Positions 15,934-24,141 of a stretch of DNA of 64,000 nt are shown in pieces. The notes under the pieces were generated by a model. The model was not told the DNA's origin, did no database searches, and saw nothing but the letters and a program-made list of their open reading frames with translations. The position numbers and the translations under genes were made by a program. Position 1 is the stretch's first letter; every line of letters begins with the position of its first letter. Source of the DNA: JAEUWI01 sp942492815 (GTDB lineage Bacteria > Hydrogenedentota > Hydrogenedentia > Hydrogenedentales > JAEUWI01); the NCBI GenBank assembly GCA_942492815.1, contig OW818658.1, positions 248,001 through 312,000 of the forward strand, given 5' to 3'.

Positions 15934-16728
15934 TCAGCCGGGGTTCAATCGGGTGGCATTGGCCGCCCAACAGGCTTCGATCTCCGCGTAAACCCCGGAG
16001 GCCACCAGCCACTCCCGTGGGACCAGCTTCTCCCACGGATAGGATTCGATACAGGTAATAATTTGCTTCCGGACCAGTTCCCGGTTGCGCGCAAGGCGGA
16101 CCGAGCCCATGTTCGATACCCGCCCCGCTATGGGGTCCGCATAGCGCTTGTCAAGGATGAGCGAGTCGAAGAGGTACTTGACGCCGAAATCCGGGAACTG
16201 TGGATTGGCGAGGGGGAGATTTACATCGTGAAAGCAAATCTCCGCTTCGTCGTGCAAGAGCGGCAGGGCCACCAATAGATCCAGGCTCGGCCAGGGATGA
16301 CAATGGGAGGCGTCGATGAAGAGGAAGGGTAGGGTGCCCGGGGGAATGTCCTCGTGCAAATTCAGGGAGGTACAATTCGCGCGGATATTGACCCGGCCGC
16401 GCACGTTCTCGGGAACCTGTTCGAGAAAGTAGCCAATGGGCTTGCTCCGGTCAAAAAAGCAGGTGGTGCTGTTGTCGTACGTGATGACCTTCCGTTCGCC
16501 CCCGACCGCCGCATCCAGGACGGTAAGCGCGTCCGCGATGATCGCGGTGGAAAGACCCGAACACGTACCGATCTCCACAACCCGATCGGGAACACGGGCG
16601 AGAATGCGCTGGTGCAGAAATCGAGACTCCGGTAGGTTGATGCTGCCCCGGAGGTCCGCGGGCTTCAGCGAGAACAGCGTCTCGCACCGCAGCTTCGAGT
16701 AGTACTCACCAATGGCTCTCAACGACAC
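15934..16728 (-). CDS. Class I SAM-dependent methyltransferase (Methyltransf_24-like)
   Basis: This 264-residue protein has motif I as VVEIGTCSGLSTAIIADAL, an acidic post-motif (VITYDNS) and LPFLFIDASHCHPWPSLDLL, as in the Methyltransf_24 family of sugar or small-molecule O-methyltransferases, which hold a metal at DASH. GTG at 16728 is taken as the start because GGGAGGA precedes it by 6 nt; the frame stays open for 51 more codons upstream, but that part has no SD and odd composition. The next gene on this strand is tRNA-Pro. The substrate is unknown. Confidence 0.82.
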   Translation of the reverse strand: MSLRAIGEYYSKLRCETLFSLKPADLRGSINLPESRFLHQRILARVPDRVVEIGTCSGLSTAIIADALTVLDAAVGGERKVITYDNSTTCFFDRSKPIGYFLEQVPENVRGRVNIRANCTSLNLHEDIPPGTLPFLFIDASHCHPWPSLDLLVALPLLHDEAEICFHDVNLPLANPQFPDFGVKYLFDSLILDKRYADPIAGRVSNMGSVRLARNRELVRKQIITCIESYPWEKLVPREWLVASGVYAEIEACWAANATRLNPG

Positions 16729-16961
16729 GTAGCGTCCTCCCTGTAAGTGCCTGTTCCCGCGAAGGTCAGCCGACCCCGCAGGGGGGAGTATAGTGTATGG
16801 CGTGAGGTTATGGATACTGTGACGCGTTCGAAAAAAGCACTGCGCGGCCAGGGACGGCGTGGGTACAGATGGGGGATTCAAGTAGATGAATGAAGCATCT
16901 ATTGCCGCGCGGAAGGAGGGGAAGTTTCACCGGAACGGTGATTCGGCAATTGTGTAATAAA

Positions 16962-17039
16962 TGGTCGGGGTGGTAGGATTCGAACCTACGACCCCCTGGT
17001 CCCAAACCAGGTGCGCTAACCGGACTGCGCTACACCCCG
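16962..17039 (-). tRNA. tRNA-Pro (anticodon TGG)
   Basis: A full cloverleaf can be drawn on the minus strand. The acceptor stem is CGGGGTG/CACCCCG, the anticodon arm has CTGGTTTGGGACCAG with anticodon TGG, and the T arm has GGTTCGAATCC. The discriminator is A and the CCA end is encoded. Confidence 0.95.
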
Positions 17040-17147
17040 ACGAAGTGTGGCGCGGAGTATAGCACAGGATATCGGCGCGCTCCAATATTTCGCGCAGGGC
17101 CGGATTTGCAGGTCGCTTCTGCGGTATTCATGTTTCGAGGAGGTGCG

Positions 17148-19187
17148 GTGCGCGCCAGGTTATTTTCGGTTTCGAATTTCCATGTGTGGCCTGTCGGCAG
17201 CGGTCTCGCGCTTTTTTTTATCGCTCTGGAATGGTTGAAGGCACAGCGCTCCTCCCAGTGGGCCGGGTTTCTGGCGCGGGATCTCGTCGGCGCGGGACTG
17301 GCCTTTGCCGCCTATGCTCTCGCCGTCGTCATCGTGTTCTCTATCGTCCGTTTTCTTTTTCAACGCATCGACGCTCCATCGCGGTTAACGGAATCCGTCC
17401 CGCTTTTGTGCGGCGGCCTTGTCGTCTGGTTGCTGCTGAGCGTTCATCGGGAGCAGACGCCCACGCTGGATGACGTCATCGTTGCCACGGCGCTGATCGG
17501 GTGCAGCGGGGCCATGGCCATGGGGCAGGGGCGCTGGTGGTCCGCGGCGCGCTTCGGTGCGCTTCTTGTCGCCCTCGGGCTATCGTCGCTCAGTGCCCTT
17601 GTGGCCGCTGGGGAGTACGCCCTGTTCCGTCCGGATCGAGCCACGCTGGTGACGATCTATCCCGCCCTCTGGGCCTGCGCGTCGGCGGTGCTGCTTTTCT
17701 CGGTGCAGATTCTGGCACCGCGCCCGCGTGCTCTCGTCGTGGCCGCGCTAATGTTGATCGCCGTGCCGCCACTCATTGCCGGAATCCTGCTGCGCCCGGT
17801 CGCGCGGCGGGGCGACCAGCCCAACCTCGTTTTCATGATTGCGGACACGCTCCGGGCCGACTATTGCAGCGCCTATGGCGGCCAGGTGCCCACGCCCAAT
17901 CTGGAGCGGCTCGCGGCTTCGGGCACGCGCTTCGAGCGGAGCTATTCTCTGGCACCCTGGACGCTGCCCTCCATGACAGGGCTACTTTCGTCTCAATATC
18001 CCCGCTCGCTCACGCCCGGCAGTGGCCACCCGGTGTGGAGCCTCCAGATGAACCGCTACGAGGTGGACCTCACCGAGCCCACCCTGCCCATGCGCCTGGC
18101 TGACGCGGGCTATGCCACGGGCGCGGTGACGGCCAATGCATTTTTGCCTTCGATTCCCGGCATGATGGAAGGGATCCAGACCCGGGCGAGTTCCCACCCG
18201 ATTCTTCTGCGGGAGGAGGGCTACTTCGCCGCGCTGCCTTTCCTGGGTGCGCTGGTGGAGACCTGGTGTCCGGCCCTGGCCGAGATCCGGCCCCACAACA
18301 CGACGCGCGATCTGGACCACTACGCGCGGGCCTTCATCAAGCGCCACCGCAACCAGCCGTTCTTTCTGTGGGTGCATTACATCGATCCCCACGCGCCCTA
18401 CGACCCGCCCGAGTCCCTGCGCCGCGTACACGAAGGGCCCTGGCCTTTTTTTCATCCCTATGCCGGCGGCGAGAAGTGGGGATTGCCGATTCTTGGGAAG
18501 AACTTTGCCGTGGCCGAACCGGATCGGGATTATGTGAAGTCTCTCTATGAAGGCGAGGTGGCCTATATCGATCAATTCGCCGGGCGCGTGTTGGACGCGC
18601 TTGAGGACCAAGGGGTCGCGGACAACACCTACTTCTGCTTCACCTCCGACCACGGCGAAGAGTTGTGGGATCACGGACAGTGGGGCCACGGTCAGGCGCT
18701 CTATGAAGAGCAATTGCGCGTACCGATGATCCTTTCGGGTCCGGGCATCCGGGGGCAGGTCGTGAAAGATCCGGTGTCGGCTATTCATCTCGTACCCACC
18801 CTGGCGGATATCCTCAAGCTGCCCGCGGCTGCGACGTGGAAAGGCGAGAGCCTGGCCCCCCTGCTTCGCGGCGAGGTCGAAGCGCCGCCGACCGGGCCTA
18901 TCTTCGCGCAGGGCACCACGAACAAGACCGAAACGCCGATGCACACGGTTATCCTCGGCGACTACAAATTGATCCGCATCGCGGGCAGTGATTCTGTCCA
19001 GCTCTTCAATCTCGCCACCGATCCCGGGGAACAGCACGATCTTTCCGCGGAGCAGCCCGAGCGGGTCAAGGAACTCACCGTACTGCTGGACACTTGGCTC
19101 GCAAGTTTTCCTTCCTTTTTTGAAGCGGAAGACCAGCCCTTCAATGAGGAACTGGAACAGGGGCTAGAGGGAATGGGGTATCTGTAG
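17148..19187 (+). CDS. Membrane sulfatase-like hydrolase/transferase with Thr at the nucleophile site
   Basis: This roughly 679-residue protein has an N-terminal membrane part of about seven hydrophobic segments (to about residue 215), then a sulfatase/alkaline-phosphatase-superfamily domain. That domain has PNLVFMIADTLRADY as the first metal site and SDHGEELWDHGQWGHG as the second. Where type-I sulfatases have Cys-x-Pro-Ser-Arg for formylglycine, this protein has PWTLPSM, giving Thr272 as the probable nucleophile. It therefore cannot be activated by the formylglycine enzyme and may be a phospho-transferase or phosphodiesterase on surface lipids or glycans. GTG 17148 follows GAGGAGG by only 4 nt; ATG 17130 or TTG 17106 in the same frame are alternatives. 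Confidence 0.8.
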   Translation: MRARLFSVSNFHVWPVGSGLALFFIALEWLKAQRSSQWAGFLARDLVGAGLAFAAYALAVVIVFSIVRFLFQRIDAPSRLTESVPLLCGGLVVWLLLSVHREQTPTLDDVIVATALIGCSGAMAMGQGRWWSAARFGALLVALGLSSLSALVAAGEYALFRPDRATLVTIYPALWACASAVLLFSVQILAPRPRALVVAALMLIAVPPLIAGILLRPVARRGDQPNLVFMIADTLRADYCSAYGGQVPTPNLERLAASGTRFERSYSLAPWTLPSMTGLLSSQYPRSLTPGSGHPVWSLQMNRYEVDLTEPTLPMRLADAGYATGAVTANAFLPSIPGMMEGIQTRASSHPILLREEGYFAALPFLGALVETWCPALAEIRPHNTTRDLDHYARAFIKRHRNQPFFLWVHYIDPHAPYDPPESLRRVHEGPWPFFHPYAGGEKWGLPILGKNFAVAEPDRDYVKSLYEGEVAYIDQFAGRVLDALEDQGVADNTYFCFTSDHGEELWDHGQWGHGQALYEEQLRVPMILSGPGIRGQVVKDPVSAIHLVPTLADILKLPAAATWKGESLAPLLRGEVEAPPTGPIFAQGTTNKTETPMHTVILGDYKLIRIAGSDSVQLFNLATDPGEQHDLSAEQPERVKELTVLLDTWLASFPSFFEAEDQPFNEELEQGLEGMGYL

Positions 19188-19189
19188 CG

Positions 19190-19250
19190 TGGACTGAGTG
19201 GACATGACCGTTCACTTGGTCCACCTCGTCCACCCTGTCCACTTCGTCCA
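19190..19250. repeat. Short-word repeat (ggac/gtccac words) able to form a hairpin
   Basis: Copies of 'tggac/gtggac' are followed by four copies of 'gtccacc'-like words, which are their reverse complement, directly after the sulfatase-like gene. Confidence 0.6.
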
Positions 19251-19260
19251 ATCTCGCAAA

Positions 19261-19289
19261 TTGCTTCCCGCCTCGCGCAGGTTTACAAT
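19261..19289 (+). promoter_or_regulatory. Sigma70-like promoter upstream of the Gfo/Idh gene
   Basis: TTGCTT, a 17-nt spacer and TACAAT lie about 100 bp before the start codon. Confidence 0.45.
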
Positions 19290-19387
19290 AGCGCACACGA
19301 TTCATCCGGGGAACGTAAAACGCGCGCAACCTTCCATCCCGCGACGCGTCACAAGAGCCCGAATTACCTGCGAAGGAGAAGAGCACC

Positions 19388-20422
19388 ATGTCCAAGAAAG
19401 TCCGAGTTGGCATCATCGCTTGCGGCGCCATTGCCGAGCGCCTCCACATCCCCGATTACTCCGTCTGCCCCCAGGCCGAGCTAGTCGCCTTCTGCGACAT
19501 TGACAAGAGCCGCGCCGCCGCCATGGCGGCCAAGTACGCGCCCGATGCCGCGGTCTACACCGACTACAAGGACCTGCTGAAAAACAAGGACATTGACGCG
19601 GTCTCGGTTTGCAGCCCGAACAAGTTTCACGGCGTCGTGACCATTGCGGCGTTGAAGGCTGGCAAGCATGTGCTCGTCGAGAAGCCCATGGCCATGAGCC
19701 TGGCGGAAGCCAAGAGTATGGTGGCCGCGGCGAAGAAGGCGAAGAAGCTGCTCATGGTCAACCAGAGCCAGCGCAAGTACGCCGCCCACGTCAAGGCGAA
19801 GGAAGTCATGGACAGCGGCATCATGGGCAAAGTGCTCCACGTCACCGCCATGTTCGGCCACGAAGGTCCCGAGTTCTGGAGTCCCACGGGCAAGTGGTTC
19901 TTCAAGAAGAAAGAGGCCCGCTTCGGCGCCATGGCCGACTTGGGCGTGCACAAGGCCGACCTTATCCGTTTCCTGACCGGCAAGGAGATCGTGGAGATCA
20001 ACGCCTTCTACGAGACGCTTGAGAAGAAGCGTTCCGACGTGGAGGACAACTTCGTGTCCTCCTTCAAGTTCGACGATGGCACCGTAGGTACCCTGGCCGC
20101 TTCCTGGACCGCAAAGGGCGGCGGTGCGAACTACACCGTGCTCCATTGTGCCAACGGCACCTTGGAAGTCTGCCTCCACCCCGGCAAGCCCCTCGTGGCG
20201 AATCTGGAAAATCCCAAGTGCCAGATCAACTTTGATCTGCCCAATCCCCCCACGAACTACGACGGTTCCTGGGGTCTGGACATCGGCGGCGCGTTCGTCC
20301 GCGCCGTGCTGGGTGAAGAAGAACCCTTCTGCACCGGCGAAGAGGGCCTGAAGAGCCTGGCCGTGATTCTGGCCGCCGAGAAGGCCGCCGACACGAAGCG
20401 CACCGTGAAAGTTACGATATAA
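19388..20422 (+). CDS. Gfo/Idh/MocA-family oxidoreductase
   Basis: This 344-residue NAD(P)-dependent dehydrogenase-like protein begins with a Rossmann fold (VGIIACGAIAERLHIP; AFCDIDKSRA), then VLVEKPMAMSLAEAKSM, the family's active-site lysine segment. Next comes the alpha/beta domain used for dimerisation and substrate binding, with MADLGVHKADLIRFLTG. Such proteins oxidise or epimerise sugars, inositols or related polyols in the cytoplasm; the substrate cannot be told. GAAGGAG lies upstream of the ATG, and the gene has its own promoter and a strong terminator, so it is probably a single-gene unit. Confidence 0.92.
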   Translation: MSKKVRVGIIACGAIAERLHIPDYSVCPQAELVAFCDIDKSRAAAMAAKYAPDAAVYTDYKDLLKNKDIDAVSVCSPNKFHGVVTIAALKAGKHVLVEKPMAMSLAEAKSMVAAAKKAKKLLMVNQSQRKYAAHVKAKEVMDSGIMGKVLHVTAMFGHEGPEFWSPTGKWFFKKKEARFGAMADLGVHKADLIRFLTGKEIVEINAFYETLEKKRSDVEDNFVSSFKFDDGTVGTLAASWTAKGGGANYTVLHCANGTLEVCLHPGKPLVANLENPKCQINFDLPNPPTNYDGSWGLDIGGAFVRAVLGEEEPFCTGEEGLKSLAVILAAEKAADTKRTVKVTI

Positions 20423-20434
20423 TCACTGGAAGCC

Positions 20435-20473
20435 GCGCCCGTGATCGCAACGGCGGTCACGGGCGCTCTTTTT
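20435..20473 (+). terminator. Rho-independent terminator after the Gfo/Idh gene
   Basis: A perfect 10-bp stem (GCGCCCGTGA with TCACGGGCGC), a 12-nt loop and then TCTTTTT. Confidence 0.88.
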
Positions 20474-20475
20474 GA

Positions 20476-20545
20476 ATAGGCCGATAGGACGGATATGTCG
20501 GATAGGACGGATTGCCATCGGTCTTATCCGTCCTATTCGTCCTGT
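20476..20545. repeat. Inverted short-word repeat (ggataggac/gtcctat)
   Basis: Two copies of 'cNgataggacggat' are followed by its reverse complement (arms 20499-20512 and 20526-20539, one mismatch) just before aroB. It resembles other intergenic word repeats in the window in design but not in sequence. Confidence 0.65.
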
Positions 20546-20587
20546 GAAGTGCCTCACCGATTGCAGGCCATTTTTTCTGGAAAGCCC

Positions 20588-21679
20588 ATGACCACCAAGA
20601 CCGTAAACGTAGAACTCGGCGAACGCGCCTATCCCATCCACATAGGCAACGGCATCCTCTGTGAATTGCCCGCGCTCGTGAAGGCCACTGGCATCAAAGG
20701 CCGCATCGGGATTGTCACCGACACCAACGTGGGGCCCCTCTATGCCGACCGCGTCAAGGCCCCCCTCGTGGAGGCGGGTTACCATGTGGCCGTGCATGCC
20801 ATGCAGGCGGGCGAGCCCTTTAAGCGCATGGCCGCTGTGGAGGACATCTGCGGCACCTTCCTCGCCGAGGGTCTCGATCGCACCAGCCTCATTCTCGCCT
20901 TGGGCGGCGGGGTCGTGGGCGATGTGGCGGGCTATGCGGCCGCTTCCTTCATGCGCGGCATTCCCTTTATTCAGATTCCCACCACCATTGTGGCCCAGGT
21001 GGATTCGAGCGTGGGGGGGAAGACCGGTGTGAACCATCCCCTCGGGAAAAACACTATCGGCGCCTTCCACCAGCCCCTCGGCGTGCTCATCGACATGGAC
21101 CTGCTCCAGTCCCTGCCGGATCGCGAACTGCGCGCGGGCCTGGCCGAGGCCATCAAGCACGGCATCATCGCGGATGAGAAGCTCTTCGAGTTCATGGAAC
21201 AAAATGCCGCCGCGATCCTCGCGAAGAATCCCGAAGCCCTCGCGGTGCCCATCGTGCGATCTTGCGAGATTAAGGCGGCGGTTGTCGCGGAGGACGAGAA
21301 GGAAAACGGCGCGCGGGCCAATCTGAACTATGGCCACACCTTCGGCCACGCTATTGAATCCGTCACAAACTACGAGAAATTCCTGCATGGCGAAGCCATC
21401 GCCATCGGCATGGTTGCGGCGGGCGCGCTGGCGGTGGAGCTGGGTCTGGTGGACGCCGCCTTCGACGCGCGACAGCGCAATATATTCAGCGCTTACGGCC
21501 TGCCGGTCTCCTGGGCCGAACTTCCAACGGACGAGGCCATCGACGCGATGCGCAAGGACAAGAAGGTCCGCGCGGGCACCATGAAGTTTATCGTGGCGGA
21601 TCAAATTGGCCGCGTGGTCCAGCGAACTGATATAACGGAGGCACAGGTGCGCGCGGCACTGGCCGCCGTGACCCGTTAA
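20588..21679 (+). CDS. aroB: 3-dehydroquinate synthase
   Basis: This 363-residue enzyme of the shikimate pathway turns DAHP into 3-dehydroquinate using NAD+ and zinc. The NAD-binding segment LALGGGVVGDVAGYAAASFMRG, the DSSVGGKTGVNH substrate segment, the LAEAIKHGII zinc/active-site segment and the NYGHTFGHAIE histidines are all present, so it should be active. ATG 20588 is chosen because the family usually begins just before the VNVELGERAYPIHIG strand; the frame is open further upstream through the repeat. A TPR gene and an unknown gene follow closely. Confidence 0.96.
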   Translation: MTTKTVNVELGERAYPIHIGNGILCELPALVKATGIKGRIGIVTDTNVGPLYADRVKAPLVEAGYHVAVHAMQAGEPFKRMAAVEDICGTFLAEGLDRTSLILALGGGVVGDVAGYAAASFMRGIPFIQIPTTIVAQVDSSVGGKTGVNHPLGKNTIGAFHQPLGVLIDMDLLQSLPDRELRAGLAEAIKHGIIADEKLFEFMEQNAAAILAKNPEALAVPIVRSCEIKAAVVAEDEKENGARANLNYGHTFGHAIESVTNYEKFLHGEAIAIGMVAAGALAVELGLVDAAFDARQRNIFSAYGLPVSWAELPTDEAIDAMRKDKKVRAGTMKFIVADQIGRVVQRTDITEAQVRAALAAVTR

Positions 21680-21699
21680 CCCCCGAGAGGATGTGGCCC

Positions 21700-22542
21700 A
21701 TGGTCTTTGGCGGCGAGACAGCCGACAGTTATTACGACGAAGGCGTGACCGCCAGCATGAAAGGCGACACCGCCGCAGCGATCCGCCATTTCGAAAAGGC
21801 GCTCCAGCTCGATCCCTATCATGTGGCCAGTTGCCACCAGTTGGGCCGCTGCTATCAGCGTCAGGGAAAGCTCCAGCAGGCGGTGGAGTGTTTTTATCGC
21901 GCCATCAAAGCCCGCCCGAATCCCATTCCGCCGCGGCTCGATCTGGGCTTTGCCCTGCTCGAAGGCGGCAACGGAACCAAGGCTTTCGATATATTCCAGG
22001 AGGTCCTCAAGGTCAAACCTGACAACGCCCGGGCACTGCTGGGACTCGGCTGCTGCGCTTTCGAAAAGGGTGAGTGGGATACCTCCCTTAATATGGCGAC
22101 CCAGGCGGTTACGAACGGCGGGTCGAATTTTTCTTCGCTCTTTCTCCAAGCGCGCGCCGCACAACTGGTTGGCTTGCACGATGTCGCCCACATCGCATTT
22201 GAAGAGGCGGACGCTCTTCTGGGGCCTTCCATCGAGAGCAGTCAGGATCAGCCCGAGGCCTATTTCTTGCGCGGTGAGCTCTATTTTGCGCGGAAGAATT
22301 TTGCAGCCGCTCTGGAGGCCTTTCGGGTCGCCCAAACGCACGTGGACTCAACGACCCACTACTACTCCTACGGGGAACATTTCGAACTGGCCGACGTGCT
22401 CGAACGTCAAGGCATGTGCCTCCTGCGGCTTGATCGTTACGTCGAGGCCCGCGAGCTTGCGGCGAGTATTCTGGCCCTTCGGCCGAAGAGCCGCATTGCG
22501 GCGATGCTGGCCGGATCGGGCCCAGAGAAGCCTCCGGCATGA
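21700..22542 (+). CDS. Tetratricopeptide-repeat protein
   Basis: This 280-residue protein has at least five TPR units (for example AAIRHFEKALQLDPYHVASCHQLGRCY, QQAVECFYRAIKARPN and ARALLGLGCCAFEKGEWD). There is no signal peptide, so it is probably a cytoplasmic scaffold. ATG 21700 is preferred because GAGAGG lies 9 nt upstream; an in-frame ATG at 21691 would have no spacing. The last bases overlap the next gene in an ATGA, so the two products probably act together. Partners are unknown. Confidence 0.85.
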   Translation: MVFGGETADSYYDEGVTASMKGDTAAAIRHFEKALQLDPYHVASCHQLGRCYQRQGKLQQAVECFYRAIKARPNPIPPRLDLGFALLEGGNGTKAFDIFQEVLKVKPDNARALLGLGCCAFEKGEWDTSLNMATQAVTNGGSNFSSLFLQARAAQLVGLHDVAHIAFEEADALLGPSIESSQDQPEAYFLRGELYFARKNFAAALEAFRVAQTHVDSTTHYYSYGEHFELADVLERQGMCLLRLDRYVEARELAASILALRPKSRIAAMLAGSGPEKPPA

Positions 22543-23201
22543 GCGAGATCAACCTGCAACTGGTTCGGGAGTTTCTTGAGCTGAACCGGTTCAGTGTGTT
22601 GACCCACTGGCGCCATGGCGACGAACGGGCAAAGGCCAGCGAGGATGCGTCCCTGCTTTTTGTGGCGCATCTTCGTGGAGAAGATGTCGGCGATGCGCCC
22701 TTCCTCCTGACGGGCAACACCATTCAGGCCGTGCAGCGCGCCGTGGTGGAGGTGCGCGCCTGGCATGGCGACCGCTTTTACCCCTCAGTGATCGAGTCCA
22801 GCCCCATTCTGGCCCATGTGGCTTCGCGTGAGGTGGAGGATCTTGCCCGCGAAGTGTTTGGCGGCGCCGATTTCACGACGATTCTGGTGATTTCGGAGTT
22901 GCCCGCATCCGCCATTCCCCGCGCTCGCTCCCTTCAATTGCTTCAGGAGTTGGGGCTCGGCCACATCCTCGAATTCGGTGCGCTCTTGTCCTCGCTGGCG
23001 GCGCAATTGAGCAGCCACGGGAACTATGCCCCCTCCCACACGCTGCAAACGCTCCGCCTGCTCAAGCGCTACGATCTGCTCCGCCACCAGCAGCTCGAGT
23101 TGCCCTTTCCGCAGGAGCCCCTCCACGCCGGTCCGGCGGCGGGCGTCGATTCAGACCTCGGGCACCAGCGCGAAATCGTGGAAGAGTTCGACGGAGACTG
23201 A
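22539..23201 (+). CDS. Uncharacterised protein coupled to the TPR gene
   Basis: I do not recognise a family for this 220-residue soluble protein. It opens with a helix (INLQLVREFLELNRFSVLTHW) and a basic WRHGDERA stretch. An alpha/beta middle region follows (SLLFVAHLRGEDV; TTILVISELPAS). The ending has the even pattern PSHTLQTLRLLKRYDLLRHQQLELPF, which looks like a helix pair. The ATGA overlap with the TPR gene argues for a shared complex. No catalytic motif is apparent. Confidence 0.75.
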   Translation: MSEINLQLVREFLELNRFSVLTHWRHGDERAKASEDASLLFVAHLRGEDVGDAPFLLTGNTIQAVQRAVVEVRAWHGDRFYPSVIESSPILAHVASREVEDLAREVFGGADFTTILVISELPASAIPRARSLQLLQELGLGHILEFGALLSSLAAQLSSHGNYAPSHTLQTLRLLKRYDLLRHQQLELPFPQEPLHAGPAAGVDSDLGHQREIVEEFDGD

Positions 23202-23226
23202 ACCTTCCTTCCTTCCCGTACGTCGC

Positions 23227-23820
23227 TCAGGCGCGCCACCGCCGAACCATCGCCCCGGCGATGCCCATCAGCAGTACGACGCCCGTTGCCGGTTCCGGAA
23301 TGGGGAATAGCGGGGTGGGTCCAGGGGCCTGATAGCTGGACGCTTTGGTGTATTGAAGGCGGAACAGCCAGTCTTCGGGATTGGCCGGCGGCGTGTCTCC
23401 GGTCGACTTCCAAGAGAGGAGATCGGTACTCTGGAGCGCCGGACCCTTCGCCTGGTAGTTCACTTCGCCGGGTTCGGGCGCGGTGCCCGTGTGCGCTGGC
23501 GTCTTTGCGCTGGCGGGCAAGTTGAAGGCCGGGTTGTTCTCATCGGGCGCGCCCAGGGAACCGAAGGCCCCACTCGACGGAACGGGGGCACCGGGCCACG
23601 TCAGGGGGGATTCCAGGATGAGCAGCGGAGGCGGGCCATCGGACAGGCCCGTTTCCAAGGCTTCGCTCAAGGTTCCGGCAGGCAGACAGATCCCGCGCTC
23701 ATTAACATGGCCCGTTCCACCATCTCCCTGCTCGGAGGCCAGTGTTGTTGCACCCGCGTTCGTCTCCGCGAATACTGTCCCCAGCAGTAATGCGAAGACG
23801 GCCAACCTGCGTTGTCCCAT
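23227..23820 (-). CDS. PEP-CTERM-anchored exported protein
   Basis: This 197-residue exported protein has an N-terminal signal peptide (GQRRLAVFALLLGTVFAETNAGA) and a C-terminal sorting signal: PEPATG, a hydrophobic run and RRWRA. PEP-CTERM proteins are cut and processed by an exosortase and usually go to the cell surface or exopolysaccharide. The middle is low-complexity, Pro/Gly/Ser rich, with no known domain. No exosortase gene is in the window. The start at 23820 begins the signal peptide. It is convergent with the gene ending at 23201. Confidence 0.88.
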   Translation of the reverse strand: MGQRRLAVFALLLGTVFAETNAGATTLASEQGDGGTGHVNERGICLPAGTLSEALETGLSDGPPPLLILESPLTWPGAPVPSSGAFGSLGAPDENNPAFNLPASAKTPAHTGTAPEPGEVNYQAKGPALQSTDLLSWKSTGDTPPANPEDWLFRLQYTKASSYQAPGPTPLFPIPEPATGVVLLMGIAGAMVRRWRA

Positions 23821-24141
23821 CTTCACGTTGCGCCTACCTTTCCGGTGGTCTATCCACCACGGGCATTGGCAACATCCCAAGGCTACCAACCCCGTGCTTC
23901 TCGCAAAGTGAGATAAGCATAGGGAGTGCCAAATAACTGACGTTCGTGTAAGCGACTGCTATTCATAGGTTTCCGCTTTGTGATCGGCCTCGTTTAGCCG
24001 GCTGGATGGATAATACTGAGTATTTGCCGAATAGGTGTTGTCAGATTTGACCAATAATTTATACCTTGTGCCATCCCAGAATGATACATTTCGATCTATG
24101 TGCGGCGTTGTGCATTCTTGTCGGGCGACTTCCCGATGGCC

